A stretch of DNA of 64,000 nt from Giesbergeria anulus (GTDB lineage: Bacteria; Pseudomonadota; Gammaproteobacteria; Burkholderiales; Burkholderiaceae_C): positions 23,471-87,470 of the forward strand of contig NZ_FOGD01000009.1 in NCBI RefSeq assembly GCF_900111115.1, written 5' to 3'. Below the pieces are notes generated by a model that was given only the letters and a program-made list of their open reading frames with translations, had not been told where the DNA came from and did not search any database. Shown here in pieces: positions 47,846 to 56,435 of this stretch. The position numbers and the translations under genes are program-made. Position 1 is the stretch's first letter. Each line of letters starts with the position of its first letter.

Positions 47846-49660
47846 TCACCGCCGCCCGGCAGAGGCTTTCAATGCCAGTCGTGTCAGGTCGGAGAGTCTA
47901 ACCAGAGCGCCGCGTTGCAATCCGTTGGGTAGTAGCTTAGCCCCCACCAACTCGATGTCCAATTGCTCCATGAGAGCGGAGGACTTACTGCCGATGTTCT
48001 TTGCTAGCTCGGCTAGAGGAATGTACTGCTGTGAAAAATGCAGCAAGTGTTCTGGTGTCACCACCCTACACGGCTGTCCTCTGAGCATGATGCTTTCGGA
48101 TTCCAGTAGGCCCAATTCAATCCAGTGGTTGATACTCTCCCACTTCCAGCCGGTCTTCTTGCTTAGCTGGTTGACTGCCAGCCCGTTTTCCAGAACTGGA
48201 GTCCCAAAGTATTGCTTGACCTCGGCCAGTCTGAATTGCAGCTTGCCCACCTGTTTGGCAGTGGCGGTAGGCAGCAATTCACCAGCGTAAATGGCCTTCA
48301 TCGCTGACTGAATCGCGGTTTTGTCTCCCATGCGGCGACTGGTGAGTTCGCAAAACGCTGTCAGCTCTTCATCTTTGGCGGGTCGAACACCATGGCTTTG
48401 CAGTTTACTCACCAGAGCATCCACTGAAGGGCGGCTCACGGGCCCTGACTTGAACGGGTCATCACGCCAATGCGGGTCTGTGGTCACAAGCTCCGCTGTA
48501 GCCATGTGTTCAAACACACTGGCCGGTACTCCAAGTAACTGGCACGCCTCGAACCGACTCATCCATTGTCCGCGTGCTGCCTGGATGCGTTCGACTTCCG
48601 ACACAGGAATTTCATAGACTAGGCCCCGGGTACCATAACGTTTGGTGCGATAGGTCAGCAAATCTTGGTTGATGAGTTTCAGCAGGCTGTCCCGACTCAC
48701 ACCAGTCTGGCTGGATACCTGCTTGAGTAACAAGTGCGTGATGCCATGCGCGGTGCTTGCAGCAGCCGTGTCTAGACCGATGACTCCATTAAATTTCGAA
48801 GCTGCCACTCGGAGCAAGGTATCCATAAATGGGCGCAGTGGCCCGCTGGTCGTCAGCGGCTTAAGTTGCTGATACCACCTCCCTAACAAACTGTTAAGGG
48901 TGCGCGCCTGGGAATTGCCTACAGCGATACGCTCTTTCACATGCGTCTCAAATCCACATGGCCAGTGGGTGAGCAAGCGCTCAAGAGGATGCAGAAATTC
49001 GATAGCTTCTCTGATGGTGCCCGCCGAAGCGGCATTTCGGGGAGGTGTAGCCGCTAGTGGGTCGTTGAACAGGCAAAGGGTTCGAACCAATTTGGTCAAA
49101 TCCATGATGTCCACACCTGAAATGAATGGGCCATCCCCGCACTCAGGTGCGCTGCCATCTTCAGCGAGCAGTCTCGCCAACCACCGTTGCCCATGCGTTG
49201 CAGGCTGAGTGACATGCTCACACAGGTTCTGACCACACGGACATCGGTCAATATGCTCCCGGGTTGTAGAGAGAAGCTCACCACAAGACCCGCAACGGTC
49301 TACAAGCTGCACGCCGTGTTTATGGCAGGCTACAGCGTAGCCATGTTCCCAATGGTCGCGCAAATAAACCGACTCCTTAAAGCACAACGGGCACACAGCG
49401 TCATGTTGATTGCGATGTAGGCCACGCCAGCGCCGGGCACGTTGCTCTTGTTGTGCAGCGGTTGCCGTCCACTGCTCATCCAAGCCTAAGGCCTCAGCCA
49501 TGTACTGTGGTTGACCGAGTAAGCCCGAGCGAGAGGGTGAAACCTGCGCCATTTTGGCAAGTTCTTTCCAATGCCAAAGGGCATTAGATTCGGCCAGGCG
49601 GCGGTAGTACCCCAGCGATGACTCCCTATCCAAGGGCCCAAAAATAATGGCAAGTTGCAT
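47846..49660 (-). CDS. tniQ: TniQ/TnsD-family target-selection protein
   Basis: 604 residues. A zinc-finger region near 85-160 has CPLCFKESVYLRDHWEHGYA then CHKHGVQLVDRCGSCGELL and CPCGQNL, typical of TniQ/TnsD. The long C-terminal part contains several helix-turn-helix-like stretches (VSSQTGVSRDSLLKLINQDL, LLGVPASVFEHMATAEL). Its size is closer to TnsD, which recognises a fixed chromosomal site, than to the short TniQ of CRISPR-associated elements. It directs the TnsABC machinery to target DNA. It starts 31 bp after the tnsC stop. Which site it recognises is unknown. Confidence 0.85.
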   Translation of the reverse strand: MQLAIIFGPLDRESSLGYYRRLAESNALWHWKELAKMAQVSPSRSGLLGQPQYMAEALGLDEQWTATAAQQEQRARRWRGLHRNQHDAVCPLCFKESVYLRDHWEHGYAVACHKHGVQLVDRCGSCGELLSTTREHIDRCPCGQNLCEHVTQPATHGQRWLARLLAEDGSAPECGDGPFISGVDIMDLTKLVRTLCLFNDPLAATPPRNAASAGTIREAIEFLHPLERLLTHWPCGFETHVKERIAVGNSQARTLNSLLGRWYQQLKPLTTSGPLRPFMDTLLRVAASKFNGVIGLDTAAASTAHGITHLLLKQVSSQTGVSRDSLLKLINQDLLTYRTKRYGTRGLVYEIPVSEVERIQAARGQWMSRFEACQLLGVPASVFEHMATAELVTTDPHWRDDPFKSGPVSRPSVDALVSKLQSHGVRPAKDEELTAFCELTSRRMGDKTAIQSAMKAIYAGELLPTATAKQVGKLQFRLAEVKQYFGTPVLENGLAVNQLSKKTGWKWESINHWIELGLLESESIMLRGQPCRVVTPEHLLHFSQQYIPLAELAKNIGSKSSALMEQLDIELVGAKLLPNGLQRGALVRLSDLTRLALKASAGRR

Positions 49661-49691
49661 GTAAATTCTTTGATGTATTGGTCAAATTTCT

Positions 49692-50642
49692 TTAAGGGCG
49701 TAGTGCCATGCCACTGAACTCCAGCACGTGGGCATGTGCTTGATTGAGCTCAATGGCCGTGACTACCTCACACACAAATGGCGGGCAGTGTGGATGGGCC
49801 CCGCTTTCAATGGCTTGGGCAGCGCGAGCACAGTCCGCAAAGGTCAGCGCACGGGGTTTTTCGTAGGTTATTTGGCTGGCCAGTTCCTGCATAAACCGGC
49901 TAAGCACGCCCACGAGCCCGCCGCATAGCAAGTAGCAGTTCTTGACCAAGCTATCGAAGTCCACATGAATCGGCCAACCCGCTTCGCTAAACAGCATCGC
50001 GTAGGTTCGAACGCATGACGAGAAGTCCTGCTGCTCTTGTTCTGATTTGAAGTTGTAGGGCCGAAACTCCCGTCTGGCGGAAGCGCGCAGCCTAAGCTGC
50101 TCGTTGCTCTCGAAAAGACGTTGAAGCCGTGGAACGCCAAACATAATCAGCGTGACCCCCAACTGTTCGTATACGTCCTTAAACCAATCGCCAGAGGCGC
50201 GTGGCGGCACCCGCGAACCAGGTTCCACCAAGTGACTGGCCTCTTCCCACAGCAACACCTTAGTCTTTGCCAGACGCAATTGGTCCGCCATCCGGTTGAA
50301 CATCACCCCAGATGTCAAACCTCGTTGCGGCAGCGGAACATCCAATGCACTGAGCACACTGATGGGCAGCAGTTTGGAAGAAATCGACGACGACACAGGC
50401 ACCGTCAGCACTGGTACATGGCGGGCGTTGCCAATGCGCTGTGCTGGGTACTCGCTGGCCAGGGCGTTGAGCAGCATGGACTTGCCGACTCTGGACGGGC
50501 CGACGACCCAATCGACGCGGGGAGCTAAGCCTGCTAGGGTGTCGTCAATACGGCGTTTCAGTGCCGTGTAGTGTTCAACAAAGAAATGGTGCGGCAGCTC
50601 GCAGTTTTCGATACGGCGACGCAGGTTAAGGGCGCTGTTCAT
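49692..50642 (-). CDS. tnsC: TnsC/TniB-type AAA ATPase
   Basis: 316 residues. Walker A is WVVGPSRVGKSMLLNA (K54), and the Walker B region is KVLLWEEASHLV. It is shorter than canonical TnsC of Tn7 and closer in length to TniB of Tn5053-like elements. It should polymerise on DNA and connect target-site recognition by TniQ to the transposase. ATG 50642 overlaps the tnsB stop (ATGA), so the genes are coupled. Confidence 0.85.
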   Translation of the reverse strand: MNSALNLRRRIENCELPHHFFVEHYTALKRRIDDTLAGLAPRVDWVVGPSRVGKSMLLNALASEYPAQRIGNARHVPVLTVPVSSSISSKLLPISVLSALDVPLPQRGLTSGVMFNRMADQLRLAKTKVLLWEEASHLVEPGSRVPPRASGDWFKDVYEQLGVTLIMFGVPRLQRLFESNEQLRLRASARREFRPYNFKSEQEQQDFSSCVRTYAMLFSEAGWPIHVDFDSLVKNCYLLCGGLVGVLSRFMQELASQITYEKPRALTFADCARAAQAIESGAHPHCPPFVCEVVTAIELNQAHAHVLEFSGMALRP

Positions 50643-52624
50643 AGGATGGTTTTTCTGGTTTTCCGGTCCAGCACGGGCAGGGTCGGAATGTCCCCCGCAC
50701 TGAGGGTGGTGTTGGTACTGTCTGCGCCAGATGCTGCAGTAGGGGTTGGCAGCGGGTTATTCCGGGCGCGGTTTAATGCACTGGTTTCCTTACTGCGACG
50801 GGCAGTTTCCCGTGACTCTTCGACGGATTTCTTCGAGGGTTTGCTGGCTTTCGCGGATGTTTCGGTTGAGCGCAGGAAGAGGTCACGACGGAAGGCTGTG
50901 ACTTGCGCGATTTCCTCGGGTGTACGACCTGCGGCTTCTTGCACCATCTTCTTGGCTTGAGCAAACGAATAAGCGGGTGTCGTTTCATCTACATCGTGGT
51001 TGATGAGTTCCACCAGCTCCCCATCGGGGCCATCCTGTATGTAGATGCGACGGAAGTCTTCTGGGTCCACTAATATCTCGATGGATTCTTCCCCGTACTT
51101 CTTGAGGAGGTAGGGGATGGGTGGGCCCTGGAAGGAGTAGCCTTCGTAGGTAATGCCCGTCTTGCGCGATAGCCCCCTGACCGTGCGTTCGTAAAGGGTC
51201 ATCTGCCAATCGCGAATGCTCGGTGGCAATGGCAACGGAACTTCATGTTCCTGCGTGATGGTGCGCCAGCGCTGGGCTGGTGTGTTGCCTAAATGGGTGG
51301 TCTCCGTGAATATGGAGCGCACATGCCTTTTAAGTTCGGTGTTGGCCCATTCTTCGTAGTACCAACGCACAATCCAGTGCTCGAACTCCTCAAGGCTCAT
51401 CGGTAAATCCTCAAGCTCTTCCGGTTTGCGCTGCCCATCTACCCCGTCAAAGCGAGTGCACCCAGGCAGGGTCTCCAGAGCCTCTTTCAAAGACCGATTC
51501 AGGCGCTCGATGTACGGCTTGCCTTGGGCGTGGCGGGCTTTGCAATGCTTAGGGTCAATGCCCAAATGGGTGAGCTTTTGCATACGCTCGCCTTTGGTTT
51601 CCGGGCCGTTATCGAATACCAAAAGAGAAGGCGTTCCATAACAATCCAACGCACAGTCCACCCCTAATGCAGCAAAGCGCTCCTTCTTTGAAAACAGGAT
51701 GCTTTGCACGCACCTAAGGCTGTCGGAGACAGTCGGTGAGCCAACCACCAAATGCCAGCCCACGGGCATGCCGGTATAGCAGTCGATGGCATGCACCAAG
51801 TGAATGGATGTGGAATGACCATCCGGTGTTTGCAGCCTCCAGGGCAAGTGCAAGGCGTCTTGTTCGACGCGCATGAGCGGAGCCGATACGCGAATGGGAT
51901 GTTTGGCAATCGATTTAGCCGCAGCCGCGGTTCTGGGGTCCATGCGTTCGAGTTGCGGGTCAGATGTCAGATTGCTCAAAATGCGGCGCACATATTTCTT
52001 ACTGACTTGTTCGTCAACAGGGATGAGTCGCTCGTCATGCAAGAGTTGGTTGGCCAGCTTCAGCACACCGGTCAGACTCCAGCGCGAGAGCGGTTGCAGT
52101 AAGTGGTGTTCAACCACCCGTGTCACCACTGATTCGACTTGCTCGGAGTGGCGTGGACTGCGATTGCCTTTGTTGCTGTTGCTAAAAAGAAGTGGCAAAC
52201 CTTGTCGATGCCGGTTCAGATGGCGGTAGACCGTGGCCAGCGAGGGGAAAATATGGCCAATTTCCGGGTGCTTATCGTGTTCGGCTTTCAGGTCTGAATA
52301 GGCCTGCCGAAAGCTGGTGTGCTTGCTTCTTGCGTATTCTTGTAACCGCCTCGTGATGTCCAATGCGGCAGCGAGTTCGTCTTGCTGTCGCGGGTCAAGC
52401 CGGTAGTGGCTTGCTTTCTCTGGGGCACCCGTGCGCTGAACGGTGATGGTTCCAGCCGCGATATCCTGACGCAGCTGTTCGTACTCGACGTAAACATCCA
52501 TGTTCTGGCGCAGGTCAAGCAACTTGATGCGACCGGCAAGAGGCATCGGGTCAATCACAAGCTGGGTGACATCGCCGCTGCGTTTATCAAAGAGCTTGTC
52601 ACCCTTGAGCAAATGCTGTGTCAT
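50639..52624 (-). CDS. tnsB: TnsB/TniA-type DDE transposase
   Basis: 661 residues. N-terminal DNA-binding helices lead to an RNase-H fold core with Asp in MRVEQDALHLPW, Asp in LLVFDNGPETKGERMQ, and Glu in AQGKPYIERLNRSLKEALE, the DDE triad. A beta-barrel and a charged C-terminal tail (LSAGDIPTLPVLDRKTRKTI), which in relatives contacts TnsC, follow. It binds the transposon ends and carries out strand transfer. The start is ATG 52624, overlapping the tnsA stop (ATGA). Confidence 0.9.
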   Translation of the reverse strand: MTQHLLKGDKLFDKRSGDVTQLVIDPMPLAGRIKLLDLRQNMDVYVEYEQLRQDIAAGTITVQRTGAPEKASHYRLDPRQQDELAAALDITRRLQEYARSKHTSFRQAYSDLKAEHDKHPEIGHIFPSLATVYRHLNRHRQGLPLLFSNSNKGNRSPRHSEQVESVVTRVVEHHLLQPLSRWSLTGVLKLANQLLHDERLIPVDEQVSKKYVRRILSNLTSDPQLERMDPRTAAAAKSIAKHPIRVSAPLMRVEQDALHLPWRLQTPDGHSTSIHLVHAIDCYTGMPVGWHLVVGSPTVSDSLRCVQSILFSKKERFAALGVDCALDCYGTPSLLVFDNGPETKGERMQKLTHLGIDPKHCKARHAQGKPYIERLNRSLKEALETLPGCTRFDGVDGQRKPEELEDLPMSLEEFEHWIVRWYYEEWANTELKRHVRSIFTETTHLGNTPAQRWRTITQEHEVPLPLPPSIRDWQMTLYERTVRGLSRKTGITYEGYSFQGPPIPYLLKKYGEESIEILVDPEDFRRIYIQDGPDGELVELINHDVDETTPAYSFAQAKKMVQEAAGRTPEEIAQVTAFRRDLFLRSTETSAKASKPSKKSVEESRETARRSKETSALNRARNNPLPTPTAASGADSTNTTLSAGDIPTLPVLDRKTRKTIL

Positions 52625-53385
52625 GTGCCTAGACCCCAAAGCAGCTGCAGGTGGTCTAAACTGCCGAATGCCGGCTCGGCAGGTGCATCTCCCCGAATCT
52701 GGTACGCGGTCAAATCCATGCTCAAAGTACCAAATGCCAGCAGCACGGGTGCCATGCGGGTGCTCACAGCCAGTCCTGTGCAGAACTCCGACATGGTGTG
52801 AGCCCCCTGCTGCGCTAGCTGTTCCACTTCACGGTAAACATCTGTTTGAGGCATGAGGTCTTTGCGCAGCGTGGCCTGGTGCAATAGCGGGACGTTCAGT
52901 CGCAGTGGATGTTTGGGTGATATCGGCACGACTACACGCATGAACTCATAGCCGTGGTCCCAGAGGATGGCTTGGGCCAGTTCGAGCTTTTGCTGGTAGG
53001 CGGCATCGCCGAGATAACCATCAAGCTTGACTTCCACCACACGTTGTCTGCCGCCGCTGAGTTGCACCAGAAAGTCCGGAGTGAAGAGCTTCGGGCCTGG
53101 CCTGTCTTTGTGCTTGGCTTTAGCTTGCTGGCGTTGCTCCCCAGTTCTCAAAATGGCGTGGTCTATCAAATCAACGACAAAAGGCTGCGATTGGTAGCCG
53201 ACTACGCTGGGGTCCATACCCAGCATGTGGGAAGTCAAGCGCTCGGCCTCTTGCTCGACCACCATCAGCCCTTGTGACTTCTGACCAAAGGTCAAAAAGG
53301 ACTCCTTCCCGTAGGAAGGTGCTACACGACGCGCCCCGGTATCGACCCTGGAAAGGCTAGGGCGCTTCCCATACTGTTGGTTCAT
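52621..53385 (-). CDS. tnsA: TnsA-type endonuclease
   Basis: 254 residues. The restriction-enzyme-like site is visible: Glu in the 44-48 region, D104 in LFTPDFLVQL, and E118-V-K120 in RVVEVKLDGY. In Tn7 relatives TnsA cuts the non-transferred strand, so movement is cut-and-paste. Its presence separates this element from Tn5053/Tn402-like ones, which lack TnsA. ATG 53385 has AGGGG six bases upstream. First gene of the operon; the operator-like palindrome at 53500-53517 is about 115 bp upstream. Confidence 0.85.
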   Translation of the reverse strand: MNQQYGKRPSLSRVDTGARRVAPSYGKESFLTFGQKSQGLMVVEQEAERLTSHMLGMDPSVVGYQSQPFVVDLIDHAILRTGEQRQQAKAKHKDRPGPKLFTPDFLVQLSGGRQRVVEVKLDGYLGDAAYQQKLELAQAILWDHGYEFMRVVVPISPKHPLRLNVPLLHQATLRKDLMPQTDVYREVEQLAQQGAHTMSEFCTGLAVSTRMAPVLLAFGTLSMDLTAYQIRGDAPAEPAFGSLDHLQLLWGLGT

Positions 53386-53499
53386 TGCTGACCCCTTCAA
53401 TCAAGCTCTGGTTTATGTTCTCGACCCCATGGGCTTGGTACCCACGGAAAACGCCTGCACTCAGGGCAGGCTCGGGGGTATAGGTAAGAGGTACGATAG

Positions 53500-53517
53500 G
53501 GTGTCAAAAATGACACC
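53500..53517. promoter_or_regulatory. Operator-like dyad between tnsA and DUF6471 gene
   Basis: GGTGTCA and TGACACC form a perfect 7-bp inverted repeat around AAAA in the divergent promoter region. It could bind the product of the divergent DUF6471-type gene and control transposition genes. The sequence TGTCA...TGACA also resembles the terminal bases of some transposon ends, so an end function is an alternative. Confidence 0.55.
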
Positions 53518-53609
53518 TTCCAGGTTTTAGGGGCGAAATGCTGCTGCCCTGCTGTCGTAGGACGGACGCGCCACCATGGCGGACAATCAACTAAGAGAGG
53601 AAACGGGCG

Positions 53610-53924
53610 ATGACAACCACAGCCAAGTTGAAACAGACCTGGCAGGGGTATGCCCGAGGGTTGCTTCAAGACGCTCTGCTGGAGCGCAACATGACGTATC
53701 GGCAGCTGTCTGAGCTGCTGCAACAGACCTATGGGATGGCTATTGCCTGGAAGGTCTTGGGCCGCAAAATTGGCAGAGGAACCTTTGATGCTGGGTTCTT
53801 TTTTGCCGTGATGGCCGCACTGAAAGTCCACCGCATTGACATGGCCGGGGCCCCAAGCTGTGGGGGCACCTTGGATTTCGCACCGGGGCAAGACCGCAAG
53901 CAGCAGACTTGGATTGCGAATTGA
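53610..53924 (+). CDS. DUF6471-type small HTH protein
   Basis: 104 residues. The segment NMTYRQLSELLQQTYGM, then LGRKIGRGTFDAGFFFAVMA, has the appearance of an XRE-like helix-turn-helix of DUF6471 proteins. Divergent from tnsA, with the dyad at 53500-53517 between them, so it is a candidate regulator of transposition; that is inference. GAGAGG lies upstream of ATG 53610. Confidence 0.7.
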   Translation: MTTTAKLKQTWQGYARGLLQDALLERNMTYRQLSELLQQTYGMAIAWKVLGRKIGRGTFDAGFFFAVMAALKVHRIDMAGAPSCGGTLDFAPGQDRKQQTWIAN

Positions 53925-54424
53925 CACCCGGCCAACCGGGCCAGGTTGGCGTTTGCTGCTGAGTCCAGATACTGCATCCATCGCTCACCCCTTTCATAAA
54001 AAGGGGCCACCCACCCAAGAAGAGCGTGATGAGACGAAATGTCAGTTCAAAACATCCGTAAGTCGGATGCGATGATTCTACTGACAGTAGCAAACCACCC
54101 ACAAGCCCTTAAGAAGGGCACCTGCCTTCTTTGCCCGTGGCATGAATCAGGACGACGGGAGCAAAACAAACACCGACTTGACAGCCTGCCAAGGCGGCAT
54201 CAAGCAACCGCTCTCTCTCGGATGACATCCAGAACTTGAACAATCTGCGTCACTTTGGCGGGAGGAAAGATACCCAGGGGGCCTTGTGCACTGACTTTCA
54301 GGTGGGTTCCACATTGCCGGAGACATGCGCGACATACGGCATAGAAGCACGGTGGCATTCAGCTCTGCCTGAATACCGCAAGTAGACGACACAGGTCGGA
54401 CTCTGTGGTCTGCCTATCGGCAAC
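53925..54424. other. Gap between DUF6471 gene and GIY-YIG gene
   Basis: 500 bp. It holds a CCCCTTT/AAAGGGG hairpin at 53988-54006 and a doubtful 52-residue minus-strand frame (54200-54358). A right end of the Tn7-like element could lie here; on the minus strand TGTCGTCTACTTGCGG begins about 36 bases past the GIY-YIG stop, but no repeats confirm it. Confidence 0.4.
54200..54358 (-). CDS. Doubtful short Cys-rich ORF
   Basis: 52 residues: MPPCFYAVCRACLRQCGTHL at the start and PPAKVTQIVQVLDVIRERAV near the end. The C-x2-C...C pattern and the helical tail look protein-like, but there is no recognised family or clear ribosome binding site. It may be a fragment of a decayed gene. Confidence 0.2.
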   Translation of the reverse strand: MPPCFYAVCRACLRQCGTHLKVSAQGPLGIFPPAKVTQIVQVLDVIRERAVA

Positions 54425-55354
54425 CTATGCTTTAGCCTTCACCTCACGAATGTAGTCACCTAGAGACTTGCCCTGACTACCTTTCCACCAATCCGCGTTA
54501 CTGATGGCTCCTCGCGCAACAGCAGCAGCTGCGGAGCCAGACGAAAAGAACTGGTCTTTTGTGAATATCCAACCTCCTGCTGTTTGTGCGATGACGTTTG
54601 ATTCACATAGCTGTCGACGAAGAGCTGCATAACTGGGGGCATCCAGCTCGAAGCGTTCTGCCACAGGGTCTGCCACACGGCTGCCCTTTTTGATGACGAC
54701 ACCGCCTTCAACAACCTCGAGCGCGGCATCAGCATTGCGGGCTGTTAGCTTGAACTGCAAGCCTTTAGGGATGCTTGAATAGAGCGCCGCGCGCTTCCCG
54801 GTACTACCTACGCTGGCTTCATCCCCCTGTGCAGAGGCTTCAGCATCTTCCTGTGCCTCATCGGTGTCTTCGTCTTCAGAAAGCTGCCAGAAACCGAGCA
54901 AAGGAAGCATCAGGAGGATTTCATGGAGAAAGTTTTCAGTAAAGGCCGTGTCTTCTTCCGAAAGCGCTGGCACAGTTGGCTGATTGACATTGTCCAACGG
55001 TACCCGGTTAGCGTACTTGGCCAACGAAATAAGACGGGACTCTAAGTGCTGGACATGGGCTTTGTTTAGACGCCCTCCCTCTGCCGTGAAGAAAACGCCT
55101 TTCCTCCAAAAATCTTTGTGCTTGACATGCGAGTCGATTCGGTCGCCGACAGGGTCACCCTCACCGATGTACATGCGCTTGCTGCCAACCAAGAGGTAGA
55201 CCCCTGGCTGCTGGTACTCCTTACGACCTTTGACCTCTCCGGCAAGCGAACGAGGAAAGATGACGGCTCGTCCTGGCCAGTCATCGCGGGATGCCACCAA
55301 GATACCATCTGGTGCCCCGGAAGGTGAAAACAATCGAATCGAAAACGGCCTCAT
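54425..55354 (-). CDS. GIY-YIG nuclease with DUF4357 domain
   Basis: 309 residues. The GIY-YIG domain is at 40-130 (PGVYLLVGSKRMYIGEG, then DPVGDRIDSHVKHKDFW, where G-V-Y and Y-I-G form the motif, with the Arg following). A Glu/Asp-rich linker (SEDEDTDEAQEDAEAS) leads to a C-terminal DUF4357-like region (SSGSAAAAVARGAISNADWW). Such two-domain proteins are common in defence and mobile regions; substrate is unknown. ATG 55354 has GGAG six bases upstream. Confidence 0.85.
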   Translation of the reverse strand: MRPFSIRLFSPSGAPDGILVASRDDWPGRAVIFPRSLAGEVKGRKEYQQPGVYLLVGSKRMYIGEGDPVGDRIDSHVKHKDFWRKGVFFTAEGGRLNKAHVQHLESRLISLAKYANRVPLDNVNQPTVPALSEEDTAFTENFLHEILLMLPLLGFWQLSEDEDTDEAQEDAEASAQGDEASVGSTGKRAALYSSIPKGLQFKLTARNADAALEVVEGGVVIKKGSRVADPVAERFELDAPSYAALRRQLCESNVIAQTAGGWIFTKDQFFSSGSAAAAVARGAISNADWWKGSQGKSLGDYIREVKAKA

Positions 55355-55538
55355 CCTACACTCCACAGTCTTGTACAACGTTCACCGGAACGAGTGTAAG
55401 AGCTGTCTGGCCATGAAAGCATGAAGCATAAAAAGCTTCATGCCAATCTCAGGGGAAATGGTGTTGGTGGCTCTAAGTTATGTTAGCCACTCTAAACAGC
55501 CTCTGTACGAGGGTGTTTTCATTTCTACCATCAATCCT

Positions 55539-56435
55539 TCAATTCGCCCGACTTGCCTTCAATGCCATATCTTCCTTGATAAGTTCTTTCATAGCGTCAA
55601 GAACTTCCCGGCCCATAGTTCCCGACAAATATTGAGGGCAATCGTAGGAGAGTCCTTTTCGAGTCATGCCCAAATAGACTTTGCATTTCTCAGAAAACGT
55701 TCCATTGTCATCAAAGTATCTATCCTCAATCTTGATGACGACAGAAGTGGAGCCATAACCCTCAATAATGAACATAGGAGATTTATCTGCTACCCAACTT
55801 GTTACGACAAATTGTCCACCTTCCCGAACTTCGGAGACACTTTCTTCCCAAACCCCAGTTTGTTTTGCCATACGATTTGATTGTTCTATTTTCCGTTGAG
55901 GATTTCCCATTTGCATTCCACCGTCCCGAAGCTCTCGGAATAGAGCATGGTGGATTGAAATGGTGATTTCCTCAATAGCTCTTTTCACGAAGTAATAGTT
56001 TTCCGATTTGAGTTTTTTTAACTTCTCGCGGTCCATCAACATCCGTTGAGCGTTGACCATGTCGCCATCACCGTTGCCCGCAGGTGGGCCGCTCAGTGCA
56101 TTGATGACCACCATGGAATCTTCCATGGCCTTGGCCCGGTCGGCGTAGGCTTTTTTCCAGTGGGCCGTGTTCTTGTAGTCGCCCAGGAAGTTTTCGATGC
56201 ACCGCATCTGACCTTGAAGACCTTCCAAGGCTTCAATACTTGGAGGTTCGATGCTGATGGTGCGGGCCGTGCATCCGGCCAGCGTCTCTTTTTCCTTCTC
56301 TTCGGGGGAAGGCGTTGGAGGTGTCGGCGCAGCAGTTTTTTGGGCTACTGATGACGGTACATCTGTGTTTTTTTCACCGCAGGCAGTCAGCAGGGCCAGG
56401 GAGGCAACTGCGACGGACAAGACCCCAATCTTCAT
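55539..56435 (-). CDS. Lipoprotein of unknown function
   Basis: 298 residues. Lipobox SLALLTACGEK near residue 19 predicts a lipid anchor. A Pro/Lys/Glu-rich spacer follows, then helical segments and a C-terminal beta-rich part (QFVVTSWVADKSPMFIIEGY, KVYLGMTRKGLSYDCPQYLS). No recognised family. GGGAGC lies upstream of ATG 56435. The second half is more AT-rich than the first, suggesting mixed ancestry. Confidence 0.65.
   Translation of the reverse strand: MKIGVLSVAVASLALLTACGEKNTDVPSSVAQKTAAPTPPTPSPEEKEKETLAGCTARTISIEPPSIEALEGLQGQMRCIENFLGDYKNTAHWKKAYADRAKAMEDSMVVINALSGPPAGNGDGDMVNAQRMLMDREKLKKLKSENYYFVKRAIEEITISIHHALFRELRDGGMQMGNPQRKIEQSNRMAKQTGVWEESVSEVREGGQFVVTSWVADKSPMFIIEGYGSTSVVIKIEDRYFDDNGTFSEKCKVYLGMTRKGLSYDCPQYLSGTMGREVLDAMKELIKEDMALKASRAN

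Larger units (their letters stand above)
44391..54424 (-). mobile_element. Tn7-like transposon with CBASS cargo (limits uncertain)
   Basis: Core genes tnsA, tnsB, tnsC and tniQ form one leftward operon (53385 to 47846), followed in the same direction by a two-gene CBASS system. The left limit is placed at TGT 44391, 5 bp after alr, where a repeated CTGAGAA motif begins. The right limit is not resolved; it lies somewhere beyond tnsA and could be near 54390 or as far as 60178. No matching inverted terminal repeats or 5-bp target duplication were found by eye. No Cas genes are present, so this is not a CRISPR-guided relative. Confidence 0.7.

Noticed and set aside
54388-54410. Right terminus of the Tn7-like element at TGTCGTCTACTTGCGG
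   Set aside because: Only a 9-bp match (TACTTGCGG) to the left region near 44975 supports it, which is expected by chance; no TnsB-type repeats next to it.
44391-54424. CRISPR-associated transposon
   Set aside because: No Cascade or Cas12k gene and no repeat-spacer array; TniQ is long as in TnsD-directed elements.
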